The notes under the pieces were generated by a model. It saw nothing but the letters and a program-made list of their open reading frames with translations. It had not been told where the DNA came from and did not search any database. Source: Candidatus Poribacteria bacterium (lineage in GTDB: Bacteria > Poribacteria > WGA-4E > WGA-3G). Taken from it: a stretch of 52,105 nucleotides of DNA. This document shows, piece by piece, positions 1-8,357 of this stretch (position 1 is its first letter; every line of letters starts with the position of its first letter). Location: NCBI GenBank assembly GCA_022825665.1, contig JAJDWI010000139.1, positions 1-52,105 of the forward strand, in the 5' to 3' direction. A program made the position numbers and the translations under genes.

Positions 1-300
1 TGGCAGAGTCCTAACCGTCACCGTGAGAAGTGGCATGAGTGCGAAGTGCGATACCACTCTAAAAGTATATGGGATGCACGCGACCGATACGAGGCGTAAG
101 AACCCGATCAACTGTTTGTGCATTCCACCAATTCTTATCAAACAGGCAGGCTTAGCTGCCTAAAGTGGAGCAGATGTAAGACGTAGCTCAGATCCGCTAT
201 CCGCGAGGAAACACAAGCCCCTACTTTTAGGTAGTGGGTACTATGACCAAACATATTCATTGCCGAAACGACCCATATCAATTGCTATTTTGAATAAATC
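1..300 (+). mobile_element. Probable right end of a TnpB/IS200-IS605-like element with omegaRNA-like sequence
   Basis: No open reading frame of note lies here. The stretch is rich in short hairpins: GCAGGC/GCCTGC-like arms near 143-160, GAGC/GCTC arms near 168-190, and a stem of CCCCTAC with GTAGTGGG at 218-238 after the text ACACAAG. This layout, a structured tract followed by a final hairpin a few bases before flanking DNA, is what is known of the right end of IS200/IS605-type elements, where the guide (omega) RNA of TnpB is encoded. I infer that a tnpB gene, if present, lies off the left edge on the plus strand. It could instead be unrelated structured spacer DNA. Confidence 0.42.
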
Positions 301-314
301 TCTTAAGGAATATC

Positions 315-1202
315 ATGCAAACATCTCATAAATATCTTGACCCGTTAGCACTTACTCGAATCGGTGGTATGGAACTCGTCGCCAGACTTGTTGTTGAAGG
401 ATTTGTCACTGGATTACATAAAAGTCCGTATCAGGGCTTTAGCGTTGAATTCGCTGAACACCGGCAATATATGCCAGGTGATGAAATCCGTTATATTGAC
501 TGGAAAGTTTATGGTAAATCCGACCGATTTTATGTCAAAAAATTTGAAGAGGAAACAAATCTACGCGCATATATTCTGCTTGATACAAGTGCATCTATGA
601 ACTATAAACATAAAGATGACACATTGACGAAGTTTGAATACGGGTGTTATCTTGCTGCATCGCTAACCTATCTCATGCTAAAACAACGGGACTCTGTAGG
701 TTTAGCACTTTTCGATACCGATATTAACCAGTACATCCCACCAAGAGGAGCTGCAACACATCTACGGGCAATCATGTCTGCTTTGGAAAATGCAACTCCC
801 GGTGAAGAAACCGAATTGAGTAGTCTATTCCATGAACTCGCAAAAAGAATAGTAAGACGTGGGTTAGTTATAGTTATTTCAGATTTGCTTGATGAACCAA
901 CACAAGTCATCTCTGCACTAAAACACCTACGACACCAAAAACATGAAGTGATCGTTTTTCATCTACTTGATCATGCAGAACTTACCTTCCCATATAACGG
1001 TTCTGTCATTTTCCGTGATATGGAAACAGGACAAACACTTTCGACGCAAGCCAATTCACTAAAAGCAGCATATCTTGAGAATCTCAACAACTTTATTCAG
1101 AATTACCGGCGTGGATGCGGGGCAAGTCAAATAGACTACGTTCAGATGGATACAACCACACCCTTTGACCACGCACTATCAGAATATCTTTCACGGAGAT
1201 AA
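315..1202 (+). CDS. DUF58 domain protein (MoxR-associated, vWA-like)
   Basis: A 295-residue protein. The DUF58 signature HRQYMPGDEIRYIDWKVYG spans residues 49-67, followed by SDRFYVKKFEEETN. A von Willebrand A-like segment follows, with the metal-site motif DTSASM at residues 90-95. DUF58 proteins normally sit beside a MoxR AAA+ ATPase and are thought to work with it in maturation or assembly of other proteins; the exact role is unknown. No moxR gene is present on either side, so a partner would lie off the left edge or elsewhere. The ATG at 315 has AAGGA a few bases upstream. No membrane segment is evident, so a cytosolic location is likely. Length is typical for the shorter DUF58 group. Confidence 0.9.
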   Translation: MQTSHKYLDPLALTRIGGMELVARLVVEGFVTGLHKSPYQGFSVEFAEHRQYMPGDEIRYIDWKVYGKSDRFYVKKFEEETNLRAYILLDTSASMNYKHKDDTLTKFEYGCYLAASLTYLMLKQRDSVGLALFDTDINQYIPPRGAATHLRAIMSALENATPGEETELSSLFHELAKRIVRRGLVIVISDLLDEPTQVISALKHLRHQKHEVIVFHLLDHAELTFPYNGSVIFRDMETGQTLSTQANSLKAAYLENLNNFIQNYRRGCGASQIDYVQMDTTTPFDHALSEYLSRR

Positions 1203-1289
1203 CAACTATCATTGAATTAAATATACTCTATATTTCAATTTGTAAACTATAAATACAGAAACACGTTAAACAAAAGCAAATTGATTAAA

Positions 1290-1316
1290 TTCAAATGTAT
1301 ATATATGACATTTGAA
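1290..1316. promoter_or_regulatory. Inverted repeat just upstream of the lipoprotein gene
   Basis: TTCAAATG (1290-1297) and CATTTGAA (1309-1316) form perfect 8-base arms around an 11-base AT-rich loop. The right arm ends only 3 bases before the GGAG ribosome-binding site of the gene at 1328. It could be an operator or an mRNA hairpin that covers the ribosome-binding site. This is positional inference only. Confidence 0.3.
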
Positions 1317-1327
1317 ATAAGGAGTAT

Positions 1328-1909
1328 ATGATGAGATTTATAGTGTTAGTAACGATAATAACATCTTTATTTATCTTAGGTTGTACTGAATATACTGAAA
1401 TTCAAGATATGATAGATGACGAAATCGTAGTTGTTGAACCTGAAGAGAAGGAACCGACATCCTTAGAAAAAGCACAGCAGGCAATGCAGAAAGTAAATGA
1501 CATAAGAGATGCAGTTTACCAACAGGCTGAAGAAGATGGTGATTTTTCTGTTCTATTCGCAGCCGCTGAAGAAATCTTCCAAGATGAACTCGGTTTTGAA
1601 AAAGAATACTGGCAGCAATTGGTCTTTATTTGGGAAGAAATACAAATAGAGAAATTTCAGGCAGGTGAACTTGATGAAGAAGTAGCAAATAGATACCTAA
1701 ACTTCTATAATACACACCAAAAGCAATTTCTTGATAAAACTTTAGCAAGATCTTACTTTGACTTTATCGGTGCGTATGATGAAATCATCATAGATTATCT
1801 ACGTATTTCTTATGACAATCCAGATAGTAGTCAGAATGAAATAATTGAACTATTCAAAGATTCAATAAAAGAGGGTAATGTCAAAATACTATATCCAGAA
1901 GGATTCTAA
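1328..1909 (+). CDS. Small acidic lipoprotein of unknown function
   Basis: A 193-residue protein with a lipoprotein signal: a short N-terminus, the hydrophobic run FIVLVTIITSLF, then a lipobox ILGC with the acylated cysteine at residue 19. The mature part is acidic and looks largely helical, with many Glu and Gln residues, and I recognise no domain. It is predicted to be anchored in a membrane facing the periplasm. GGAG at 1321-1324 supports the ATG at 1328; an ATG directly after it at 1331 is an equally possible start. The gene stands alone, followed by a long inverted repeat and a MITE-like copy. Confidence 0.75.
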   Translation: MMRFIVLVTIITSLFILGCTEYTEIQDMIDDEIVVVEPEEKEPTSLEKAQQAMQKVNDIRDAVYQQAEEDGDFSVLFAAAEEIFQDELGFEKEYWQQLVFIWEEIQIEKFQAGELDEEVANRYLNFYNTHQKQFLDKTLARSYFDFIGAYDEIIIDYLRISYDNPDSSQNEIIELFKDSIKEGNVKILYPEGF

Positions 1910-1928
1910 TTTATATGTCCTTGGATAT

Positions 1929-1998
1929 TATAACGTGAGTTCGATAATCAATCCAACCTATGGAGATATTCGTGTTGATTTATCAAACTCACGTTATA
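1929..1998. repeat. Long inverted repeat downstream of the lipoprotein gene
   Basis: TATAACGTGAGTTCGATAA (1929-1947) and its near-perfect reverse complement (1980-1998, 18 of 19 positions) enclose a 32-base loop. The right arm runs straight into the MITE-like repeat that starts at 1993. A related string, AACGTGAGTTTGGTATAA, recurs alone near 39905, so this is a dispersed repeat end rather than an ordinary terminator; there is no T-run after it. Confidence 0.6.
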
Positions 1999-2135
1999 CC
2001 ATTTCTAAATAATAACTTCACATTAACAAAGAACGCGTTCGTAGTCGCGCAATTCATTGCGCCTCTTACATTCTGCACTTGAGGGTAAACCTACAAATCT
2101 GATAATGAAACCTTATTTTTTAAATATGGTATTAC
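1993..2135. repeat. MITE-like repeat, copy 1
   Basis: About 143 bp with imperfect terminal inverted repeats: GTTATACCATTTC at the left and AAATATGGTATTAC at the right. It shares the core ACGCGTTCGTAGTCGCGC, followed by an AATTCATTGCGCCTCTTACAT tract, with copies at 3608-3743 and 32026-32157. The core carries the small palindrome GCGCAATTCATTGCGC. There is no coding capacity. The right end lies 13 bases before the start codon of the Gfo/Idh gene and touches its ribosome-binding site. Confidence 0.7.
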
Positions 2136-2148
2136 AGAGGAATTGCCT

Positions 2149-3300
2149 ATGAAAACATATCGTATAGCAATTTTGGGTTGTAGAGGCAGGGGAACTGCTG
2201 CAGCACGCGCTTATCATGCACATCCCCGCACTGAAATAGTTGGACTCTGCGACTTAATTGAAGAACGTCTGAATACATTGGGTGATGAAGTCAAAGTCTC
2301 AGCACGGTTCACTGATCTTGATGAGATGATACAACATACTTCACCAGATATAGTTGCGATCCCTACAGGCACGGAATTTCACTACGATTTATGCATGCGT
2401 GTATTAGAACACGGTGTACACATTGAAGTTGAAAAACCGATGTGTGTTGATCTTGTGGAAGCAGATGCTGTCATCAAGAAAGCAGAAGAAAAAGGGGTAC
2501 AAGTAGCAGTGCATCATCAAGGAAGAGTTGGTGCGTCTATGCAAGCGATTGCGCGTGCCTTCAATTCTGGAAAAATCGGTGAGTTGCGATATATCTACGG
2601 TAGCGGAAAAGGTTATTACGGTGGTTATGGCTTGATGAACATTGGCACACATATGCTCAATAATATGCTACATTTTGGCAAACGGTGTAAAAGTGTCTTC
2701 GCGCAGCTGACAACTGGTGGTAAACCGATTACACCTGAAGATGTTGTCCCGTCACCAAGTGGAATGGGAACTATCGCAGGTGAATATATCACCGCAACGA
2801 TGCAATATGAGGGTAACATAACAGGCACGCTATTGCAACATCGGTTCAACAAAATGGATACTGGTGCATATTCAATGGAACTATACGGGACAGAGGGAAG
2901 ACTTATGTGGAAAACAGGTAGTGCCTACTATTTACCAACACCACACTATATACCAGACGGAACTAACGACAAATGGGAATCGTTGGATCTCATCTTTCCT
3001 GAACATTACGATCCCAATAGTAGTGCATCTGAAATGGATTATTGGTTTGTTGAGGACTATGTTAACGCTCTTGATGAGGAAAGACCTCATGTCTGTAGTG
3101 GTTATGAAGGACGACATGTCATTGAGATGATGATGGGTATCTTTGAATCTGCTGCTTACAGAGAACGGGTTAATCTTCCACAAACTGACCGTAGCCATCC
3201 GTTGCTTCGTTGGCGTGATGAAGAAGGATTTGGATCTCCTCCAAAGATGCCACGGGGATACGGGGAATGGTTAAATTTGGAATCCAAACGAATTGGGTAA
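2149..3300 (+). CDS. Gfo/Idh/MocA-family NAD(P)-dependent oxidoreductase
   Basis: A 383-residue cytosolic dehydrogenase. The N-terminal Rossmann fold is visible (YRIAILGCRGRG, residues 4-15), and the EKP motif that carries the conserved lysine is at residues 95-97. The C-terminal half is the family's alpha/beta substrate domain. Family members oxidise or reduce sugars, inositols and related polyols; the substrate cannot be read from sequence. I chose ATG at 2149 because CAGAGG at 2135-2140 is a well-spaced ribosome-binding site and because the paralog at 15856-17016 begins in the same way; a TTG at 2143 is less likely. It is a close relative of that paralog (same length and collinear motifs). 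No operon partner is next to it. Confidence 0.9.
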   Translation: MKTYRIAILGCRGRGTAAARAYHAHPRTEIVGLCDLIEERLNTLGDEVKVSARFTDLDEMIQHTSPDIVAIPTGTEFHYDLCMRVLEHGVHIEVEKPMCVDLVEADAVIKKAEEKGVQVAVHHQGRVGASMQAIARAFNSGKIGELRYIYGSGKGYYGGYGLMNIGTHMLNNMLHFGKRCKSVFAQLTTGGKPITPEDVVPSPSGMGTIAGEYITATMQYEGNITGTLLQHRFNKMDTGAYSMELYGTEGRLMWKTGSAYYLPTPHYIPDGTNDKWESLDLIFPEHYDPNSSASEMDYWFVEDYVNALDEERPHVCSGYEGRHVIEMMMGIFESAAYRERVNLPQTDRSHPLLRWRDEEGFGSPPKMPRGYGEWLNLESKRIG

Positions 3301-3319
3301 TAGAATACTTGGTAATATG

Positions 3320-3560
3320 CATTCAGGAATAATAACTCACAGAACTTACCCACAAGTGGTGGGCGTGCTTTGATGAGGATTAAGTAAATATTTCGGTAAT
3401 TCTAATTTTCCCAAACCCGGTAGGTGCGGTTTCCTAACCGCACTGGATCTTTTCCATAATTACCGAATTAATAAATTAATCTTCATTAACCGCGCTGGAC
3501 TTCAATAGTAAATTACCGAATTTATTTCTTAACCTTCATTAAGCACGTTGGAAACTCATA
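3320..3560. repeat. Cluster of short palindromic repeats
   Basis: This stretch holds a TAGGTGCGGTTTCCTAACCG unit with an internal hairpin (GCGGTTTCCTAACCGC), twice the phrase ATTACCGAATT, a GCGCTGGACTTCAATA phrase and TTAATCTTCATTAA-type phrases. The same words recur at 4240-4520 on the other side of a transposase relic. No gene is seen in 3301-3844. Confidence 0.65.
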
Positions 3561-3607
3561 ATCCTTCTGATTAATATACCATTTTAGAGTATCTCTTAAA
3601 TCCGATT

Positions 3608-3743
3608 GTTATACCATTTCAAAATAATAACTTCTGATATACAAAAAAATGCGTTCGTAGTCGCGCAATTCATTGCGCCTCTTACATCAAAATTAGTATT
3701 AGAGTCTCAAAATGTTGTTATATTTATTAGAATTTGGTATAAC
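3608..3743. repeat. MITE-like repeat, copy 2
   Basis: About 136 bp bounded by GTTATACCATTTC on the left and GAATTTGGTATAAC on the right, which are imperfect inverted repeats of each other. The core GCGTTCGTAGTCGCGC with the following palindrome is shared with copies 1 and 3. No coding capacity is seen. It sits within repeat-rich DNA just before the ISAs1-type relic. Confidence 0.72.
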
Positions 3744-3844
3744 CTTAACCTCAGAAAGGCGAAAGGTGTATCAGAGGTACTAACGTTACGCACTAAATTG
3801 ATGCCTATGGAGTTGAGACAAGGTGTATCAAAGCAAGCACAAGT

Positions 3845-4222
3845 CTCAACGCATATCTGGACTGGCCAGGTATAGCACAAGTGATCCAATATCGTTATAT
3901 TCACAAAAACCCAAACACAGCAGAAGAAAAAACCAAAGTCAGCTATGGTATAACAAGTCTGACACCCGAAGAAGCCTCTGCACAACACTTACTTGAACTA
4001 CGCCGTGGGCATTGGGCAATAGAAAACAAGTCGCATTGGATGCGTGATACTCAACTCGGAGAAGACGCATCGCCTGTCCGATGTGGTGCTATTCCGCAGG
4101 TTATGGCTGCATTACGAAATATCGCATTAGCAGTATTCCGCTTTGCAGGGGTTACGCAGATAGCTGATACGATGAAATACTATGCTTCAAAACCTAAACT
4201 TGCAGTTAACCTCATAAATTGA
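3845..4222 (+). pseudogene. ISAs1-type transposase, C-terminal remnant
   Basis: Translation from about 3845 gives LNAYLDWPGIAQVIQYRYIH and runs open to the stop at 4222. It contains the C-terminal hallmark of ISAs1-family transposases: the stretch RRGHWAIENKSHWMRD with the following LGEDAS and PQVMAALRNIALAVFR. A full ISAs1 transposase is about 370 residues, so roughly the last third remains. Upstream the frame closes at 3794, in a TTACGCACTAAATTGATGCC phrase that is itself a dispersed repeat (also near 51987-52022). There is no plausible start codon with a ribosome-binding site and no intact ends, so this is a dead fragment. Confidence 0.82.
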
Positions 4223-4239
4223 GAATCCTTAAAACTAAA

Positions 4240-4520
4240 TAACCCTGAATTATTTCTTGAAGAAATCCTGATTCTATTTCTTAAATTGACGCTTATAGTT
4301 CGGTTTCCTAACCGAACATCAGTAAATGGTGCGGTTAGATGAAGATTAATTTATTCTTTCGGTAATATTAATGTCCTCAAACCTGTAGGTGCGCTTTGTA
4401 AGCGCGCTGGACTTCAATAATAAACAGGACTTACGCAAAAGTGGTAGGTGCGCTTTGTAAGCGCGCTGGACTTCAATAATAAATTACCGAATTTATTTCT
4501 TAATCTTCATGAAACCGCAT
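4240..4520. repeat. Second cluster of short palindromic repeats
   Basis: The unit GTAGGTGCGCTTTGTAAGCG followed by CGCTGGACTTCAATAATAAA occurs twice in near-tandem (about 4385-4424 and 4442-4482). Nearby is AAATTGACGCTTATAGTTCG followed by GTTTCCTAACCGAAC, and an ATTACCGAATTTATTTCTTA phrase. These mirror the cluster at 3320-3560. No gene is seen in 4223-4564. Confidence 0.7.
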
Positions 4521-4564
4521 CTACCAGTGAGTGTGAACATATTTTTGGATTTCACTATAAACGT

Positions 4565-5674
4565 TTATCCCACACTTCGATCTCTTGCTATTACATCCCA
4601 GGTTTCTTTATAGTATCCATCCGAATCAATAACATAGTAATATGTATGCAATGCAACCGATGGACAAATATGGGTTGGACAGACATACATCTCTTGACCT
4701 ATTTGTAAATGTGTAGAGTCAGGAACATTTATTGCCCAATGTTCTTCATGTTGTGTATCAACTTCTGTATTTTCAATATTCAATATAGTACCGCGAACAC
4801 CGTCAGGATCAGCGGCAATTGCTTTGTGTCCTAAATCAAGCGTGAAACGTGTTGGCGTAGGTATACTTATAACGCGACTTAGTAATAATGCTGCAGGTAT
4901 AAATCCGAGGTCAGGATAATTTGATACATATCCATAATCATGGAAGACAAATGTGCCTGGAGATGCTTCTACTCCAGGAGTTTGTGCATATATAGGAAAT
5001 GTTGGTGTGCCACCCATTACAATCAGTGGTACATTGATACCTTTTGTAGACAACTTGTCTTGCATCTGTTCAACCTGTGCAAGACTTCTATTACAAGAAT
5101 TTATCCGTTCCAATATATCTGTATCATGTATGTGTCCATCATAGACGTGTAATCCACACGGATGTAAACCATCTGACTTATCAATAGTTTCGTATATTTC
5201 CACTGCTTTATCGCTGACAGGAACACCTGTCCGATGCATTCCGACATCAAGATCAAGCATTACATTTACACGCAAACCGTATTCAACCACTGCTGTAGAT
5301 AGGGCAGTCACTGCATCATGGTGATCAACGATTACTTTGAAATCTACTTCAGGATACCGTTGACAGAGTGATAGATATTTCTTGATATTTGGACCTACCA
5401 TCTGATAAGCAATTAGAATATCCTTTATGCCATTTTGTGCAAGCATTTCTGCTTCCTTCAGTGTTGCACATTTATGTTTGAGGATACCAGCATCACGTTC
5501 CATTTCAACGATCTCTGCAGTTTTGTGTGTTTTTGCGTGCGGTCTAAGTTTTGAAACATTCCCATCAACCATATCAATTGCATGGTCAATATTCTTTTGT
5601 ACTAAATTTCTATACACAACAAGTGATGGACTCGGTATATCTTCAACGTTTTGTATACGGTATATCTGATCCAT
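4565..5674 (-). CDS. D-threonine aldolase / D-serine dehydratase-like PLP enzyme
   Basis: A 369-residue fold-type III PLP enzyme. The alanine-racemase-like N-terminal barrel carries the cofactor lysine in LRPHAKTHK (K48). The C-terminal domain ends in VCPTHICPSVALH, giving an H335-x-C337 pair like the metal site of the D-threonine aldolase / DSD1 dehydratase family. Members cleave or dehydrate D-3-hydroxy amino acids using PLP and a divalent metal. The HxC pair leans towards the zinc-type dehydratase subgroup, but substrate choice is not settled by sequence. It is cytosolic. The gene lies 31 bp downstream of pth on the same strand and may be the last gene of that operon. A GGGGAAG sequence precedes the ATG at 5674. 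Confidence 0.85.
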   Translation of the reverse strand: MDQIYRIQNVEDIPSPSLVVYRNLVQKNIDHAIDMVDGNVSKLRPHAKTHKTAEIVEMERDAGILKHKCATLKEAEMLAQNGIKDILIAYQMVGPNIKKYLSLCQRYPEVDFKVIVDHHDAVTALSTAVVEYGLRVNVMLDLDVGMHRTGVPVSDKAVEIYETIDKSDGLHPCGLHVYDGHIHDTDILERINSCNRSLAQVEQMQDKLSTKGINVPLIVMGGTPTFPIYAQTPGVEASPGTFVFHDYGYVSNYPDLGFIPAALLLSRVISIPTPTRFTLDLGHKAIAADPDGVRGTILNIENTEVDTQHEEHWAINVPDSTHLQIGQEMYVCPTHICPSVALHTYYYVIDSDGYYKETWDVIARDRSVG

Positions 5675-5705
5675 GGTCTTCCCCTCATAAGAAATATAAA
5701 CAGGC

Positions 5706-6320
5706 TTAACGTCTGTTAAACCGATTCATTGCAGTGAGAATTCCCTCTTGTAAGATTGTATCAACAGCATCGACTGCACGTTCAATCGTCTGTTCAATCT
5801 CTATTTCTTCTGATTTTGAAAATTTTGAAAGCACATAGTCTGTTATATTTCCAACAGGTTCTCCAATACCTATTCGTAATCGAGGAAACTCCTGAGTTCC
5901 CAAATGATGGATAATTGACTGCATTCCTTTTTGACCACCATCACTTCCTTTTCGTCGTATCCGTATCTTACCGATGTCCAAATGAACATCATCGTAGATG
6001 ATACATAGGTCTGTAAGTGGAATGTCGAACCGATTGATTAGGGCTGAGACTGCTGAACCGCTGTTGTTCATGTATGTCATCGGTTTAGCAAGTATGATGG
6101 GAGAACTGTGATGTTCTGTCTGTATAACAAGTGAGTTACAGACTGATGTCACACGTTTGGTAGTTGAATTGTCAGTATCATTTGCGGTTTGTAATTTATC
6201 GTAGAGAGCATCTATAACTCGAAAACCGATATTATGCTTTGTTTTTTCGTATCGTAGTCCAGGATTACCGAGACCAACAATCAGTTTTGAGTGATTATCA
6301 GTAGTGTTCTTACAATGCAT
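5706..6320 (-). CDS. pth: Peptidyl-tRNA hydrolase
   Basis: A 204-residue protein, close to the usual 190-200. Family motifs are all visible: LIVGLGNPG near residues 13-21, KHNIGF with the catalytic histidine at residue 29, KPMTYMNNSG, the YDDVHLDIGKIRIRRKGSDG stretch, and LRIGIGEP. It releases stalled peptidyl-tRNA in the cytosol. There is a slightly longer loop after position 45. It lies 21 bp downstream of the GerMN gene, and a pth gene downstream of rplY is a familiar bacterial arrangement. The ATG at 6320 has no strong ribosome-binding site, so the exact start is less certain. Confidence 0.95.
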   Translation of the reverse strand: MHCKNTTDNHSKLIVGLGNPGLRYEKTKHNIGFRVIDALYDKLQTANDTDNSTTKRVTSVCNSLVIQTEHHSSPIILAKPMTYMNNSGSAVSALINRFDIPLTDLCIIYDDVHLDIGKIRIRRKGSDGGQKGMQSIIHHLGTQEFPRLRIGIGEPVGNITDYVLSKFSKSEEIEIEQTIERAVDAVDTILQEGILTAMNRFNRR

Positions 6321-6341
6321 GAGATAATTCAGTTTGCATAT

Positions 6342-6929
6342 TCAATACCGTAATGGTTGAGATATGTTTAGATGACCTGCAAGTGTTTCTACCTCTTTAC
6401 CGTCAATTAATATCTGAACATGTTTTACTGATTCGGGTAATGCGTTAAACACGGTCCTAAGTATAGCATTAACAGACATAATCTCTGCAGTAGTTCCCCC
6501 GATTTGTCCATCTGCCAAATGGTGAGAAAAATCCAAATATGCTGTCTTTTGAGTATCTATGTAGACTTCATTTAGAAGTGTACCACGTGGAATTGGATTT
6601 CTATAGTTAGTTGGAGTTGTTTGTATAAGTGCAGAAATGATCTGTTTTAACTGTTCTGTCGGTTCAGCATATAAATGTAATTCAACTCGGAAAGGTGTGA
6701 GTTCATGTTCAGTAGATTCTAATAAAAATATATTGACATCTTTTAGGGAAGGTAACATATCCGTCGGATTCGCTTGATTCGGTAGTTCAGGTGGTGCATC
6801 TTGAATAGCTGTTCGTTTAGAATTCGCAATTAATAATAGCACGATAGCAAGACATATTGCGATAGTAACTAAGGTAATTCCCCAAATTATAAAGATCCTT
6901 GAATGGATTATTTTTCTAAATAAAGACAT
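6342..6929 (-). CDS. GerMN-domain membrane-anchored protein
   Basis: A 195-residue protein with one N-terminal membrane segment at about residues 13-34 and a C-terminal GerMN domain (residues about 80-185), recognised from TLLNEVYIDTQKTAYLDFSH and the VNAILRTVFNALPESVKHVQ stretch. GerMN domains were named from the spore protein GerM but occur widely in non-sporulating bacteria beside cell-wall amidases. Their biochemical role is unknown; an envelope or peptidoglycan role is inferred. The neighbour upstream is an amidase, the familiar pairing. The anchor predicts a periplasmic C-terminal part. A weak GGA precedes the ATG at 6929. Confidence 0.85.
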   Translation of the reverse strand: MSLFRKIIHSRIFIIWGITLVTIAICLAIVLLLIANSKRTAIQDAPPELPNQANPTDMLPSLKDVNIFLLESTEHELTPFRVELHLYAEPTEQLKQIISALIQTTPTNYRNPIPRGTLLNEVYIDTQKTAYLDFSHHLADGQIGGTTAEIMSVNAILRTVFNALPESVKHVQILIDGKEVETLAGHLNISQPLRY

Positions 6930-7099
6930 TATATCATTCCAAAGGATACCTGAATTTGCCGTTCACTATAACCCATCTAATAAAATACTTATTGGGACAA
7001 AGTGTCTGTGTGAAACCATTCCTATGGTGTGGAATATCAACGTGTAACGGTGTCTGTTATACATTATGAGTATGTATGAGTGAGAATGAAGCGAAATCT

Positions 7100-7131
7100 A
7101 ACAAAACCTTAATTATTAGATAAGTTTTGTT
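7100..7131. terminator. Weak hairpin between amidase and GerMN genes
   Basis: AACAAAAC (7100-7107) and GTTTTGTT (7124-7131) form an 8-base AT-rich stem with a 16-base loop in the 228-bp gap 6930-7157. It could act as a weak terminator or attenuator after the amidase gene on the minus strand; no good T-run follows on that strand. Confidence 0.25.
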
Positions 7132-7157
7132 CTTATCTTAACAAACTTTGATTGTTT

Positions 7158-8357
7158 CTATCTCTCTATAGGGCTTGAGGATTCCTCTGAAGTTTGATCA
7201 TCAGGTTTTGTAGTTTGACGAACTTTCGCAGAATATATCTGTATTGCACGGACGATTGTTTGAGCAAGTTCTGAAATATGATTTTGATTTGAAAGTCTTG
7301 CTGTATCATCTAAATTTGACAGGTATCCGAGTTCAATTAATACTGCAGGCATAAAGACATCGTTCAAAGCAATAATTGGAAATTCAGATATAACAATCGG
7401 ATCTTTAGCAAAGAAATTTAGTTCCTTCTCAAGAATATTAGCAAACTTTTTACTCTGTTGTAGATAATTTGCTTGTGTGCGAATGTTAAGGTCTTTATCT
7501 CCAAATTTTGGTATCGGTGCAGTTCTGAATTGTAACTGTCCGTAAGGATTGTTCAGATAGAGGTGAATACCTTTATGATTCTGTGAAAACGATGAATTGC
7601 AATGTAAGCTAATAAACAGTTTGCCTTGGATACGGTTTGCGAATTGGAAACGTTGTTGTCGAGATTTATTTACATCTTGTTCGCGTGTAAGATGAATTGA
7701 AAAACCGTGCTGTTTGGATTGAGTCTTTATCGCTTTTGCAACAGAAAGTACAACATCTTTTTCATATATTCCAGTTTGACTTTTACAGCCAACGTCCTTT
7801 TCTCCACCGTGTCCAGGATCAATGATAACCGTCCATAAACGATTTGTTTCTGATACATCACTTGGAAAGGATGTATTATGCATGATCCTAACACGTTGAA
7901 GTTCAGGTTTATAGATTACACTAACATCATCCAGTTCTGGTAATACCTTCTCAAAAAAACTAATTGGTATCTTTTGTTGTCCATTAATAATACGTGGTGG
8001 AACTGTGAGGGTAATTATTTGTCTGCCGTCATCAATATTTATAGAGGGGTTCCCCATCCATACTTTGATTACTTTATCTTTTGTTTTTATGGTGAGTTGT
8101 TTGCTTGGTGTATGGTATGAGTGTTTCATCTCCGGGTCAAAGACAGACTTAAGTGATTCAACAGAGAGATAGATATGTTCATCATGAAGTATATATTCTA
8201 CTTCACTGAGAATATCTCCCTCACCATCAACAAAACGCACGGTTTTAACTTGTGCAAAACCGTGCGTTGCGGAGACTAATAAAATAATGAATAGAAAGAG
8301 TTTTATGGTGTCAAATGTGCGTAACCACATCTTAATGTTATTCTTCGTCGTCTTCAT
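7158..8357 (-). CDS. N-acetylmuramoyl-L-alanine amidase (Amidase_3)
   Basis: A 399-residue exported zinc amidase that cuts the lactyl-amide bond between peptidoglycan glycan and stem peptide. A signal peptide (about residues 18-36, ending SATHGFAQ) is followed by a copper-amine-oxidase-N-like region (about 37-165) and the catalytic domain: IIDPGHGGEKD (H183), E199 in GIYEKDVVL, H252 in FISLHCNSS, and E342 in VLIELGYLSN. All four catalytic or zinc residues are present. The first ATG (8357) makes a 20-bp overlap with rplY; an in-frame ATG at 8330 removes the overlap and gives a cleaner signal peptide. It lies upstream of the GerMN gene, a common cell-wall pair. Confidence 0.93.
   Translation of the reverse strand: MKTTKNNIKMWLRTFDTIKLFLFIILLVSATHGFAQVKTVRFVDGEGDILSEVEYILHDEHIYLSVESLKSVFDPEMKHSYHTPSKQLTIKTKDKVIKVWMGNPSINIDDGRQIITLTVPPRIINGQQKIPISFFEKVLPELDDVSVIYKPELQRVRIMHNTSFPSDVSETNRLWTVIIDPGHGGEKDVGCKSQTGIYEKDVVLSVAKAIKTQSKQHGFSIHLTREQDVNKSRQQRFQFANRIQGKLFISLHCNSSFSQNHKGIHLYLNNPYGQLQFRTAPIPKFGDKDLNIRTQANYLQQSKKFANILEKELNFFAKDPIVISEFPIIALNDVFMPAVLIELGYLSNLDDTARLSNQNHISELAQTIVRAIQIYSAKVRQTTKPDDQTSEESSSPIER

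Noticed and set aside
1929-1998. Intrinsic terminator for the lipoprotein gene
   Set aside because: The stem is long with a 32-base loop and has no T-run; its arm recurs elsewhere, so a dispersed repeat is the better reading.
3320-4520. Possible CRISPR array
   Set aside because: The repeated units differ in length and spacing, have internal palindromes and flank a transposase relic; there are no regular spacers and no cas genes.
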